NCBI RefSeq assembly: GCF_028710345.1
Contig: NZ_JAQTUH010000006.1
Location: forward strand, 62,001-126,000
Source of the DNA: Sulfuricurvum sp.
GTDB taxonomy: Bacteria > Campylobacterota > Campylobacteria > Campylobacterales > Sulfurimonadaceae
Reading direction: 5' to 3'
DNA: 64,000 bases
Shown in pieces: positions 35,379 through 43,028 of the stretch; the stretch's first letter is position 1, and every line of letters starts with the position of its first letter. The notes under the pieces were generated by a model. That model saw nothing but the letters and a program-made list of their open reading frames with translations, was not told the DNA's origin and did not search any database. The position numbers were made by a program, and so were the translations under genes.

Positions 35379-36083
35379 TTATTGAAGCTCTGTGGCTTGT
35401 GCGATCATTGTACAAAAATCATTGGCGCTCAGCGATGCTGACCCGACCAAAACTCCATCTACATTGGCAAGTGCCATAATGTCACCGGCATTATCAACCT
35501 TAACACTTCCACCATACAATAGCGGTGCACTTATTGTTTGTCGCAGGGCATTATGTACCTCTTCGATCTCACGATTACTCGCCGTTAGTCCGGTACCGAT
35601 TGCCCAAACCGGTTCATACGCAACAATCAAATCAGGATAATTAAGATCGATACCTACGAATTGAGCATTAATATATTCCATTAATACATCATAACCATAT
35701 TCACGAACCTCTAACGGTTCTCCTACACAATAGACAATCGCAAAACCTTGTTGTGCAAAAAAACGAAATTTTGCCGCAATTTGCTCCTGCGTCTCACCCA
35801 AAATATGACGACGCTCACTGTGACCGATAAGGATTGTTTTGATCTCAAACTCTTCGAGTTGTTCAAGGGTAATTTCCCCTGTGAATGCACCATTAGCAGC
35901 GGGATAACCATTTTGTACCCCGATCAATACGTTACGGGAAATATGTTCCAATGCCGTAAAAGGGGGAAATACCATAATGGTGTCTTCTATTGCATTAGCA
36001 CTCACAAACGATTCAACAACCGCCATATAGGCACGTGTCTCTTGACGTGTTTTATTCGCTTTAAAGTTGGCACATAAAATCAT
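35379..36083 (-). CDS. tpiA: Triosephosphate isomerase
   Basis: 234 residues, on the short side as in other Campylobacterota. Active site residues are K8 in ANFKAN, H88 in LIGHSERR and E157 in AYEPVWAIGTG; the phosphate loop YGGSVK is near the C-terminus. It interconverts dihydroxyacetone phosphate and glyceraldehyde 3-phosphate. It follows pgk and gap on the same strand, so the three triose-phase enzymes lie together. Confidence 0.96.
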   Translation of the reverse strand: MILCANFKANKTRQETRAYMAVVESFVSANAIEDTIMVFPPFTALEHISRNVLIGVQNGYPAANGAFTGEITLEQLEEFEIKTILIGHSERRHILGETQEQIAAKFRFFAQQGFAIVYCVGEPLEVREYGYDVLMEYINAQFVGIDLNYPDLIVAYEPVWAIGTGLTASNREIEEVHNALRQTISAPLLYGGSVKVDNAGDIMALANVDGVLVGSASLSANDFCTMIAQATELQ

Positions 36084-36104
36084 GACAATCTCCTTTTAGA
36101 ATTT

Positions 36105-36158
36105 GTCATTCCCGCGAAGGCGGGAATCCAGCTAGACTCCCGCCTTCGCGGGAGTGAC
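36105..36158. repeat. REP-like inverted doublet between pgk and tpiA
   Basis: Units 36105-36132 and 36133-36158 abut directly. The second unit has ACTCCCGC/GCGGGAGT in place of ATTCCCGC/GCGGGAAT, a compensatory pair of changes that keeps the stem. Confidence 0.9.
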
Positions 36159-36188
36159 GACAAATATACTTTACAATATTCACCACTA

Positions 36189-37382
36189 TTATTTCAGTAA
36201 CGCTTTAACTCCGGGAAGAACTTTACCTTCTAACAGTTCTAACGATGCACCGCCGCCTGTGGAGATAAAGGTAATCTCTTCATCCAATCCTACCCGTTGA
36301 ACCAAATCCGCCGTATCTCCGCCACCGACTACCGTTGTAGCATACGAATCGGCAACAAAATGGGCAATTTTATTAGATCCTCGTGCAAATCGTTCCATCT
36401 CATAAACACCCATCGGGCCATTCCAAAGAATGGTTTGGACATCGGCTAACACTTGGCGATACAGTCGTACTGTTGCCGGTCCGATATCTAATCCCATCCA
36501 CCCCTCAGGGATCTCTTGAGCACTTACTAAACGGCTCATCGAATCAGGAGCAAACTTCTCGGCGGCAACCACATCAACAGGGAGATAAAATTTAACTCCT
36601 AATCGTCTCGCCTCTTCCATCACTTTTATCGCTTCGGGAATGAGATCGTCTTCAACGAGAGATTTTCCAACATCGTATCCCAGCGCTTTAAGAAATGTAA
36701 ACGCCATTCCTCCACCAATTAATATTTTATCTACTTTTGGTAAAAGATTAATGAGTGCTTCGAGTTTACCGGAAACTTTTGATCCACCGACAATTGCCGC
36801 AAACGGTCTTACTGGACGCTCAAGCAATACCCCAAAAAACTGAATCTCTTTTTGGAGGAGAAATCCTGCCGCTTTATGCTCTTTGTCAAAAAATTGGGTA
36901 ATTCCTTCTACTGATGCATGGGCACGATGACTCACACCAAACGCATCATTGATATAGATATCCACCATTGATGCCAGTGCACGACTAAACTCAGCATCAT
37001 TTTTGGTCTCCCCTTTTTCAAAGCGAAGATTTTCAAGCAAAAGGATCTCTCCACCTTTGAGTTCGCTTGAGAGTTTCATTGCACTCTCTCCCACGACATC
37101 TTCGGCAAGTTGAATATCAAGTTTAAGCAGTTGATGTAACCGCCGTGCAACCGGTGAAAGGGAGTATTTTTCATCTTTAACACCATCTTTCGGGCGACCA
37201 AAATGGGACCCTAAAATAATGGCACATTTTTGATCCAAACAATAATTAATAGTAGCCAGTGCTGAGCGTATACGACGATCATCGGTAATATTATTATAAT
37301 CATCCATCGGGACATTAAAATCACATCGGATAAATACTTTTTTGTTAGCGATATCGCACTCTTTGATATTCAATAATTCCAT
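36189..37382 (-). CDS. pgk: Phosphoglycerate kinase
   Basis: 397 residues, full length. The N-terminal block [13 protein letters not shown] and the substrate loop LGSHFGRPK, then [23 protein letters not shown] and the nucleotide motif GGGDTADLV with [14 protein letters not shown] at the end. It transfers phosphate between 1,3-bisphosphoglycerate and ADP. It lies between gap and tpiA. Confidence 0.97.
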   Translation of the reverse strand: MELLNIKECDIANKKVFIRCDFNVPMDDYNNITDDRRIRSALATINYCLDQKCAIILGSHFGRPKDGVKDEKYSLSPVARRLHQLLKLDIQLAEDVVGESAMKLSSELKGGEILLLENLRFEKGETKNDAEFSRALASMVDIYINDAFGVSHRAHASVEGITQFFDKEHKAAGFLLQKEIQFFGVLLERPVRPFAAIVGGSKVSGKLEALINLLPKVDKILIGGGMAFTFLKALGYDVGKSLVEDDLIPEAIKVMEEARRLGVKFYLPVDVVAAEKFAPDSMSRLVSAQEIPEGWMGLDIGPATVRLYRQVLADVQTILWNGPMGVYEMERFARGSNKIAHFVADSYATTVVGGGDTADLVQRVGLDEEITFISTGGGASLELLEGKVLPGVKALLK

Positions 37383-37416
37383 ATATTTCCTCTACCTGTA
37401 AGATATAAATTTTATT

Positions 37417-38421
37417 TTAGACTTTACTAATAAACAATGCCATCTCAATGAGGCGATTAGAGTATCCCCATTCATTGTCATACCATGCCATGATTTTTAT
37501 CATGTCGCCGTCAATAACTTGTATTAAGTCATCTGCAATTGTAGCACTATAACATGAACCCACAAAATCTTGGGAAACACGATAACGCTCATCAATTTCC
37601 AAGATACCTTTTAACGTTGTTTCAGCATACCTCTTAAAAAGTTGACTTAACTCCTCCTTCGTGGTTTGACGTCCGATTAATACATTCAAATCCACCATAG
37701 AGACATCCGCCGTAGGGACACGAACACTCTGACCGTGAAGCTTCCCTTCTAAAGCAGGAAGTACCAACGAAATTGCCTTTGCCGCTCCCGTCGTTGTCGG
37801 AACCATATTGAGTGCTGCCGCACGTGAACGGCGCATATCGGTTCCATGTGCCGAATCTATAATCGCTTGACCGTTCGTGTATGCATGAATGGTCGTCATA
37901 AGACCCTTTTGTATCCCGAACTCCTCATCCAAAATACGGGCAATCGGTCCTAGACAATTCGTCGTACATGATGCATTAGAGAGAATGTTCTCACCATCGT
38001 AGAGATGATGATTAACCCCTAATACATACGTCGGAATAGTCGCATCTTGCGTCGGAGCGGAGAGAATTACTTTTTTCACCCCTTTTCCCAAATGATGCGA
38101 CACGGTATCGCGTGTCAAAAACAAACCACTGCACTCAAATACGACCTCAGCACCCAGTAAAGCAAAATTCAAATTTTCAGGATTTTTTTCACAGACTATT
38201 TGAACCCTGTCGGAACCTATCAAGAGGCTATTTTCATCGATATATTCAAGATTATACTCAAACGCTCCATGAACCGAATCATTTTGCAATAGATAGTGCA
38301 TCATTGTCGTTGATGCCATATCATTTATCGCCACCAACTCTATATCATCACGAGTAGCGATGAGACGAGTGAGAGAACGTCCTATACGGCCAAAACCGTT
38401 AATCGCAACTTTTAATGCCAT
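37417..38421 (-). CDS. gap: Glyceraldehyde-3-phosphate dehydrogenase
   Basis: About 334 residues from the ATG at 38421, which is preceded by GGTAGGG; a longer frame reaches back to nadD but has no support. NAD motif INGFGRIGR near the start, catalytic C152 in SNASCTTNCLGP, the paired histidine in TTIHAYTNGQ, and the conserved end WYDNEWGYSNRLIEM. It oxidises glyceraldehyde 3-phosphate to 1,3-bisphosphoglycerate, or works in reverse for gluconeogenesis, which is the more likely direction in an autotroph. First gene of gap-pgk-tpiA-fabI. Confidence 0.96.
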   Translation of the reverse strand: MALKVAINGFGRIGRSLTRLIATRDDIELVAINDMASTTMMHYLLQNDSVHGAFEYNLEYIDENSLLIGSDRVQIVCEKNPENLNFALLGAEVVFECSGLFLTRDTVSHHLGKGVKKVILSAPTQDATIPTYVLGVNHHLYDGENILSNASCTTNCLGPIARILDEEFGIQKGLMTTIHAYTNGQAIIDSAHGTDMRRSRAAALNMVPTTTGAAKAISLVLPALEGKLHGQSVRVPTADVSMVDLNVLIGRQTTKEELSQLFKRYAETTLKGILEIDERYRVSQDFVGSCYSATIADDLIQVIDGDMIKIMAWYDNEWGYSNRLIEMALFISKV

Positions 38422-38468
38422 TATCCCTACCTGCAACCATAATAGGGGAGATTTTACCAAAAGTTGGT

Positions 38469-38474
38469 TATAAT
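38469..38474 (+). promoter_or_regulatory. -10 box of nadD-rsfS
   Basis: TATAAT 32 bases upstream of the nadD start, in the 85-base gap between divergent gap and nadD. GGAG lies ten bases before the ATG. Confidence 0.5.
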
Positions 38475-38506
38475 TTTGATTAAAAGAGGCTTGGAGCGTC
38501 GTAAAT

Positions 38507-39052
38507 ATGAACATTGCGCTCTTTGGCGGAAGTTTCGATCCTCCCCATTTCGGTCATATACAGATTGTCCTTGCGGCACTCTCTACTTTAGAGATTGATA
38601 AACTTATCATTGTTCCTGCCTATCGCAATCCCTTAAAACATTCGATATGTGCGAACGGTGCGAAACGGGTAGAATGGTTAAAAACCATTTTTAAATCCTA
38701 CCCAAAAGTGGAAATCAGTGATTTTGAAGTTTCTCAAAATCGACCTGTGTATACGATTGAAACTGTATTACATTATGAAACTGCAACCGATAAGATTTTT
38801 CTTATCCTTGGAGCGGACAATGTAGAAAAACTATCGCAATGGCATCAATTTGACCTCCTTAAAAATAAGGTCACTTTTGTAGTTGCCACGCGAGATAACC
38901 ATCATGTACCCGCAAACATGATAACACTTAAAATCAATGAGCCTATCAGCTCAACCCTTTTTCGAAACTCTTTTGGCTCACTTGGGCTAGATGAGATGGT
39001 CGAAAATGAAATTATTACCTACTACAAGGAAAACCATGAATCCACGAATTGA
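38507..39052 (+). CDS. nadD: Nicotinate-nucleotide adenylyltransferase
   Basis: 181 residues. The nucleotidyl transferase signature is ALFGGSFDPPHFGHI near the start, with the H-x-G-H motif, and the C-terminal ISSTLFRNS matches the ISSTxIR motif. It makes nicotinate adenine dinucleotide from nicotinate mononucleotide and ATP in NAD synthesis. rsfS overlaps its end by 17 bases; nadD-rsfS pairing is widespread in bacteria. Confidence 0.95.
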   Translation: MNIALFGGSFDPPHFGHIQIVLAALSTLEIDKLIIVPAYRNPLKHSICANGAKRVEWLKTIFKSYPKVEISDFEVSQNRPVYTIETVLHYETATDKIFLILGADNVEKLSQWHQFDLLKNKVTFVVATRDNHHVPANMITLKINEPISSTLFRNSFGSLGLDEMVENEIITYYKENHESTN

Positions 39053-39365
39053 AAAAATGTCCCATATCCTCGATATGAATAAAGCCGAAAACATCGAAGT
39101 GTTTGACCTCGCAGGGAGCGATTATTTTGCTGACTATGTCATTATCGCCTCTTCACTGGGTGAACGTCACACATTAGCCCTTCTTGACCACCTCAAAAAA
39201 GGGCTTAAACCGGAAGAACAATTTTTATATGTCGATGAGAGCGGTGATTGGGTTGCTATCGATTTGGGAGATATCTTAATCCATATCCTTACACCGCAAT
39301 ACCGTGCAAAATACGATTTAGAGAGCTTTTTAAAAGAAGTATCGGCACGTAAAAACAAAAATTAA
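39036..39365 (+). CDS. rsfS: Ribosome silencing factor RsfS
   Basis: About 109 residues from the ATG at 39036, which has AAGGA five bases upstream inside nadD. Family blocks: IEVFDLAGSDYFADYVIIASSLGERH and VDESGDWVAIDLGDILIHILTPQYRAKYDLE. RsfS binds ribosomal protein uL14 and blocks subunit joining when nutrients are short. Together with HPF (9124) it provides ribosome down-regulation in this window. Confidence 0.95.
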   Translation: MNPRIEKMSHILDMNKAENIEVFDLAGSDYFADYVIIASSLGERHTLALLDHLKKGLKPEEQFLYVDESGDWVAIDLGDILIHILTPQYRAKYDLESFLKEVSARKNKN

Positions 39366-39370
39366 TAGCT

Positions 39371-39393
39371 AAAAAGCATCTTTTAAGCTTTTT
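39371..39393 (+). terminator. Intrinsic terminator after rsfS
   Basis: AAAAAGC (39371-39377) pairs with GCTTTTT (39387-39393), giving a stem with a terminal T run six bases after the rsfS stop codon. Confidence 0.55.
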
Positions 39394-39397
39394 AAGC

Positions 39398-39403
39398 TAT
39401 AAT
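39398..39403 (+). promoter_or_regulatory. -10 box of tRNA-Arg
   Basis: TATAAT 18 bases before the tRNA 5' end, directly after the rsfS terminator, so the tRNA has its own promoter. Confidence 0.55.
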
Positions 39404-39420
39404 TTCGTTCTCTCAAATAT

Positions 39421-39497
39421 GCGTCCGTAGCTCAGCTGGATAGAGCACCGGTTTGCGGTACCGGCGGTCAGGGATTCGAATTCCTTCGGGCGCACCA
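39421..39497 (+). tRNA. tRNA-Arg, anticodon GCG
   Basis: 77 bases with encoded CCA. Acceptor GCGTCCG/CGGGCGC (one G-T pair), D stem GCTC/GAGC, anticodon stem CCGGT/ACCGG with loop TTGCGGT, variable CGGTC, T stem AGGGA/TCCTT with loop TTCGAAT. The anticodon read from the loop is GCG, which pairs with the arginine codon CGC. Most bacteria read CGU/CGC/CGA with an ACG (inosine) tRNA instead. Its last base starts a 17-base direct repeat. Confidence 0.94.
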
Positions 39498-39513
39498 CTT
39501 ACAAACACCGTAA
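39497..39513 (+). repeat. Left 17-bp direct repeat (att-like)
   Basis: ACTTACAAACACCGTAA, beginning at the final A of tRNA-Arg. Identical to 40872-40888. Confidence 0.93.
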
Positions 39514-39608
39514 TCATCAATTTTAGTTTTATTTTTAAAATCAAACTGTTAACAGTATAAAGTATAAATGCACACAACAGTTTTATATACAAAGAATAGG
39601 TTGTATTT

Positions 39609-40856
39609 ATGTTGAAAGTTATAATTTTTGGAACTTCAAACTCAGTTATGAGAAATGGTTGGGTGGCTGGCTTAAGTTCAAATAGTAAAATTGAAGTAAA
39701 AAATATTTCGATAGGTAGATCACCTTCTTTAATGCATATAGCAAATATAATTAAATATAAAGAAGAACTTAAGCAGGTAGATTTAATATTACTTGAGCAT
39801 TATGTAAATGATATTAACTTTTATATTGGCAATTTTGAAGATAACTACTATATAAAATTAATCGAAGATTTATTAGCATTTATTTCAACTTTAAATAAAC
39901 CGATAATAAGTGTTATGTTGCCAATTTTCAATATTCAAAAAAAAATATCATATGCATCAGTTGATATCCTTAAAAAACTCTATAGCATATATAATATAAT
40001 GTATATAGACTTCAATAATTTCAGTGAGTTTAAATTTGATTATCATAATGATGAAATCCATTTAAAACATTATATTGCTTTTTTTTTAGGAAGTGAGCTT
40101 TCAAAAATATTATATGAATATAAGTTTCCAAAATTTGATGCACAAAAACTACAATCTCAACCATATAAAATTTTCGAGTGCCATGATATCGTATCATCTT
40201 CTTCTAACTACACTGAAAATGATATAGTAAAAATTTCAAACTCTTTAACTAAATATGAGTACATACAACTTATACATGATATAGATATTTCCTCTTTTAA
40301 GGACTATGAACTCATTGCTATAGCCTATCATAATTGTGAAAATATAAATCATATTTTTCAAATTAGCACAGAAAAAGAATCTATATCATACAAAACAGTA
40401 GGGGTGCAATATTTTGTAGAAACACTTAATAAACCTATAAGAATTGATTCTTCCACTACCATTTCTGTGCCTAAGAATAATTTTGCTGATATCAAACCTT
40501 TAATGAATAGAAATGATCAAACAGACTTTACTAATAAGTTTTCTGGAGTTTATCTATCTTATTTACTGTTTAAATTAAAAAATAATCATATTTCTGTATC
40601 AACAAAACAAATGCAAATCAAAAATGATATAACGTTTTTAATGGAAGAGAGTGTAAAAAAAATCCCTATAATGTTTGACGAGTTAATAGTAAAAAATTCA
40701 AATGATAAAGTTGATATAATAAGAGAAGCAGCACTAGCTGTAGAAAAAATCAATCTGAAACTTGCTTATGATTTAATGATGATTGCCCATCAATTAAGAC
40801 CTAATGGTCCTTTCATCAAAATCAAATTAGATGAGTATCGAATGCAATTAAGTTGA
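39609..40856 (+). CDS. SGNH/GDSL hydrolase-like protein of unknown function, AT-rich
   Basis: 415 residues, much richer in Ile, Asn, Lys and AT-ending codons than its neighbours, which suggests transfer. The N-terminal half has an SGNH-like layout: IIFGTSNSV with S10 as possible nucleophile, HYVNDIN with N67 in the position of block III, and NDEIHL with D148 and H151 as the DxxH of block V. The C-terminal half (about 170-415) is unrecognised and ends in a helical segment. SGNH enzymes deacylate sugars or lipids and are frequent in surface glycan islands. No signal peptide. Function remains open. Confidence 0.7.
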   Translation: MLKVIIFGTSNSVMRNGWVAGLSSNSKIEVKNISIGRSPSLMHIANIIKYKEELKQVDLILLEHYVNDINFYIGNFEDNYYIKLIEDLLAFISTLNKPIISVMLPIFNIQKKISYASVDILKKLYSIYNIMYIDFNNFSEFKFDYHNDEIHLKHYIAFFLGSELSKILYEYKFPKFDAQKLQSQPYKIFECHDIVSSSSNYTENDIVKISNSLTKYEYIQLIHDIDISSFKDYELIAIAYHNCENINHIFQISTEKESISYKTVGVQYFVETLNKPIRIDSSTTISVPKNNFADIKPLMNRNDQTDFTNKFSGVYLSYLLFKLKNNHISVSTKQMQIKNDITFLMEESVKKIPIMFDELIVKNSNDKVDIIREAALAVEKINLKLAYDLMMIAHQLRPNGPFIKIKLDEYRMQLS

Positions 40857-40871
40857 TTAATGTTAGTTATT

Positions 40872-40888
40872 ACTTACAAACACCGTAA
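40872..40888 (+). repeat. Right 17-bp direct repeat (att-like)
   Basis: ACTTACAAACACCGTAA, 15 bases after the stop codon of the AT-rich gene. Identical to 39497-39513. Confidence 0.93.
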
Positions 40889-40957
40889 AAATAAAACTTC
40901 CCTTAACTTTTAGTAATCACAACAATCGTTTCGTTACCTATCACGCTTTCTCAATAA

Positions 40958-41467
40958 CTATCGTAACTGATTAATCTTTAACACAAACTCCACTTCTGCT
41001 TTGGATAATCGTAGCTCTTTGGCGATACCATCAACATCCATCCCTTGATTGTATCGGCTCACCACTTTTTCATCATCCAATCCACTGATTGAACTTGGGA
41101 GGGATAAATTTCGGATACGCTCTTCGAGGTAACGAAGACGATTTTCTGTTTTCTCTTTGTAGGCACTAAACGTCCCCTCAATGTGTCCCAAAGATTCCAT
41201 AATCGGAATTGAAATTTCATTCATGTTATCCGATGCATGTGCATGATTTGAGTTGATAGCTACATTCTCTTGCAAGGATGCAATCAACTCCATCTCCGCA
41301 CTCAAACGCTTATCCACTTTATAGAGCTCGCGATGAAGCTCTTCAACTGCATGAGCGATAGAGCGAAGTTTTGCAGTCGTTTCATTCTCCCTATTGATCG
41401 AATAATAAATCAACCCCAAGACCAGAGCAGCAATAGCTATAAGTATTATCTCTATCCCTATACTCAT
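40958..41467 (-). CDS. Membrane-anchored coiled-coil protein with C-terminal helix-turn-helix-like segment
   Basis: 169 residues. One N-terminal transmembrane helix at about 3-23 (IGIEIILIAIAALVLGLIYY), then a long coiled coil (about 28-125) and a C-terminal block DDEKVVSRYNQGMDVDGIAKELRLSKAEVEFVLKI that reads like a small helix-turn-helix. I do not recognise a named family. It overlaps the PilZ-like gene by four bases and is the third gene of a leftward run with the prenyltransferase. A role near the membrane is likely; DNA binding is possible but unproven. Confidence 0.65.
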   Translation of the reverse strand: MSIGIEIILIAIAALVLGLIYYSINRENETTAKLRSIAHAVEELHRELYKVDKRLSAEMELIASLQENVAINSNHAHASDNMNEISIPIMESLGHIEGTFSAYKEKTENRLRYLEERIRNLSLPSSISGLDDEKVVSRYNQGMDVDGIAKELRLSKAEVEFVLKINQLR

Positions 41468-41988
41468 TCGAATCCCTTTAGATGTCGAATCATAGCCCGC
41501 TCACGCGCTGTCATATAAATACTCCATTCATTTTCATCTTTCACGTGCATACGGATAATTTTAGCTAACGTTGGGGAGATGGCTTCAAAAAATATCGGTG
41601 TTTCATGACGTGGCAGTACCGGTAATTCAACTCTGCCATAATAGTGTTTGGCTGGATCTAATAACGGTTCAGAAAGTTCAAAATATTCTAAACCTATTTT
41701 TTCAATCATACCGGTTTGTTGCAGTTTTATCCTCTCCGGTGTTTGATTTAAAATCAGTTTTTCCAAACGATCCATTTTACGATAAAGCTCAACGATAAGA
41801 TGGAGCGTTACAGGATCGCTATCGCTGGTTTCCCCTTTTGCGCGCGCCGTACGAAGCCATTGCCCTATTGCATCATCGTCATGTTCACTGATTGTATTAA
41901 ACTCTTTTTCAAACATATCTACATTACTCTCTAAGGAGCTAAATACAATATCAATCGATGCGTTCACAAGCCGTACATTATTATTCAT
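41464..41988 (-). CDS. PilZ-like beta-barrel protein (tentative)
   Basis: 174 residues, no signal or membrane segment. Residues about 1-85 are helical. The C-terminal part has the rhythm of a PilZ domain: a strand block IGLEYFELSEPLLDPAKHYYGRVELPVLP and an end ARERAMIRHLKGFE like the closing helix of PilZ proteins. The c-di-GMP motif RxxxR...DxSxxG is not visible, so ligand binding is doubtful. It overlaps mqnP and the coiled-coil gene by four bases each, indicating translational coupling. Confidence 0.45.
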   Translation of the reverse strand: MNNNVRLVNASIDIVFSSLESNVDMFEKEFNTISEHDDDAIGQWLRTARAKGETSDSDPVTLHLIVELYRKMDRLEKLILNQTPERIKLQQTGMIEKIGLEYFELSEPLLDPAKHYYGRVELPVLPRHETPIFFEAISPTLAKIIRMHVKDENEWSIYMTARERAMIRHLKGFE

Positions 41989-42845
41989 ACCAATACCTTA
42001 TCTAAAATTACACATCCAAAAAAGACAAAACCCAAATAGCCGTTAACGGTAAAAAAAGCACGATCGATCTTTGTAAAATCGAGCCGAACCAAATAGTGCT
42101 CATATCCTAACATAAGTATCGATAAAAAAACACCACCCCATACGCTTAATCCCAAGTGTGCTTCATAAACAAACAATCCCCAAAATACAATTGTCAATAA
42201 ATGGAATAGAAAAGAGATTTTTAGTGTAGCACCACTGCCGTATTTTGAGGGGATTGAGTGAAGTTTATTGGTTTTATCAAACTCCATATCTTGCAGGGAA
42301 TAAAGCAGATCAAATCCTGCTACCCAAAACATAACCCCGATACTGAGCCAAAGTGACCATAGCGGAACAGAGGATAAAACAGCGATAGCCCCCGCCATCG
42401 GAGCCAATCCCAACGATATCCCCAAAACGATATGCGCCATTGAGCTAAACCGTTTAAAATAGGAGTAACTGAGCAAAACGATAAGAACCGGTACACTTAG
42501 ATAAAATGCCATCTCATTCACCATATAGGTTACCCCGATAAATACCAATGCATTAACCAATGTAAAAATTGCGATAGAACTCCCCTCTAATCGCCCATCA
42601 ACACTCGGTCGGTTGGCAGTACGGGGGTTGTGAACATCATAGGCACGGTCTACATAGCGATTAAACCCCATCGCCGTATTACGTGCACTGATTGCCGCTA
42701 ATGCCCCTAAAATAAGTAATTTAAATCCAAACCATCCATTCGCCGCAACGATCATAGCGATAAAAATAAACGGGAGAGAAAAAACACTGTGTTGAAACAT
42801 CACCAACTCATTAAAATCTCTCAACCGTTTCGCAATTCTTTTCAC
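41985..42845 (-). CDS. mqnP: UbiA-family prenyltransferase, probable menaquinone pathway (MqnP)
   Basis: 286 residues and about eight to nine membrane helices. The first aspartate-rich motif is NRYVDRAYD (N62, D66, D70) followed by NPRTANRP, the second is YSLQDMEFDK near residue 187. It starts at a GTG with AAAGGG upstream. UbiA enzymes attach a polyprenyl chain to an aromatic acid; in futalosine-pathway organisms the homologue MqnP prenylates the naphthoate intermediate, and mqnC is present here. Ubiquinone synthesis is not expected in this phylum, hence the MqnP assignment. Confidence 0.82.
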   Translation of the reverse strand: MKRIAKRLRDFNELVMFQHSVFSLPFIFIAMIVAANGWFGFKLLILGALAAISARNTAMGFNRYVDRAYDVHNPRTANRPSVDGRLEGSSIAIFTLVNALVFIGVTYMVNEMAFYLSVPVLIVLLSYSYFKRFSSMAHIVLGISLGLAPMAGAIAVLSSVPLWSLWLSIGVMFWVAGFDLLYSLQDMEFDKTNKLHSIPSKYGSGATLKISFLFHLLTIVFWGLFVYEAHLGLSVWGGVFLSILMLGYEHYLVRLDFTKIDRAFFTVNGYLGFVFFGCVILDKVLV

Positions 42846-42918
42846 ACGTACCCTTTATTTCGCTTAATAGCTTTTATTTTATCGTAAAATCACTTTGTCC
42901 TTATAAAAAAGCCTACTT

Positions 42919-42978
42919 ATGAGCCTACTGCTGAAGTAAACCTAGTGTTAACATAGTCAATCGGAATTTTATTCCGAT
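42919..42978 (+). repeat. Two-hairpin dispersed element, copy C (upstream of miaA)
   Basis: Core GAGCCTACTGCTGAAGTAAA through GTTAACATAG, then ATCGGAAT-TTT-ATTCCGAT, a perfect 8-base stem with the same TTT loop as copies A and B but unrelated arm sequence. Oriented like miaA, 50 bases upstream of its start. Confidence 0.83.
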
Positions 42979-43006
42979 AGCGTTACCTCCTCTAGAGGTT
43001 CTCGTG

Positions 43007-43022
43007 CCCTATAGGGTATAAT
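43007..43022 (+). promoter_or_regulatory. miaA promoter with adjoining palindrome, possibly leaderless transcript
   Basis: TATAAT at 43017-43022 ends six bases before the miaA ATG (43029), so transcription would start at or next to the start codon. The palindrome CCCTATAGGG (43007-43016) abuts the box and could bind a regulator. A small CCTCTAGAGG palindrome lies at 42989-42998. Confidence 0.5.
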
Positions 43023-43028
43023 ATAAAT

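Larger units (their letters stand above)
39497..40888. mobile_element. Candidate micro-island between 17-bp direct repeats at tRNA-Arg
   Basis: The sequence ACTTACAAACACCGTAA occurs at 39497-39513 and again at 40872-40888. The first copy starts with the last base of the tRNA CCA end. The enclosed 1.36 kb is markedly AT-richer than the flanks and carries one gene. This looks like integration next to a tRNA with duplication of the attachment core, but there is no integrase. Confidence 0.5.

Noticed and set aside
38422-38514. N-terminal extension of gap
   Set aside because: Crosses the nadD promoter and has no conserved residues; the ATG at 38421 has a ribosome site.
40898-40914. Similarity of ACTTCCCTTAACTTT to the reverse complement near 63910
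   Set aside because: About 16 bases with an indel, as expected by chance in 64 kb.
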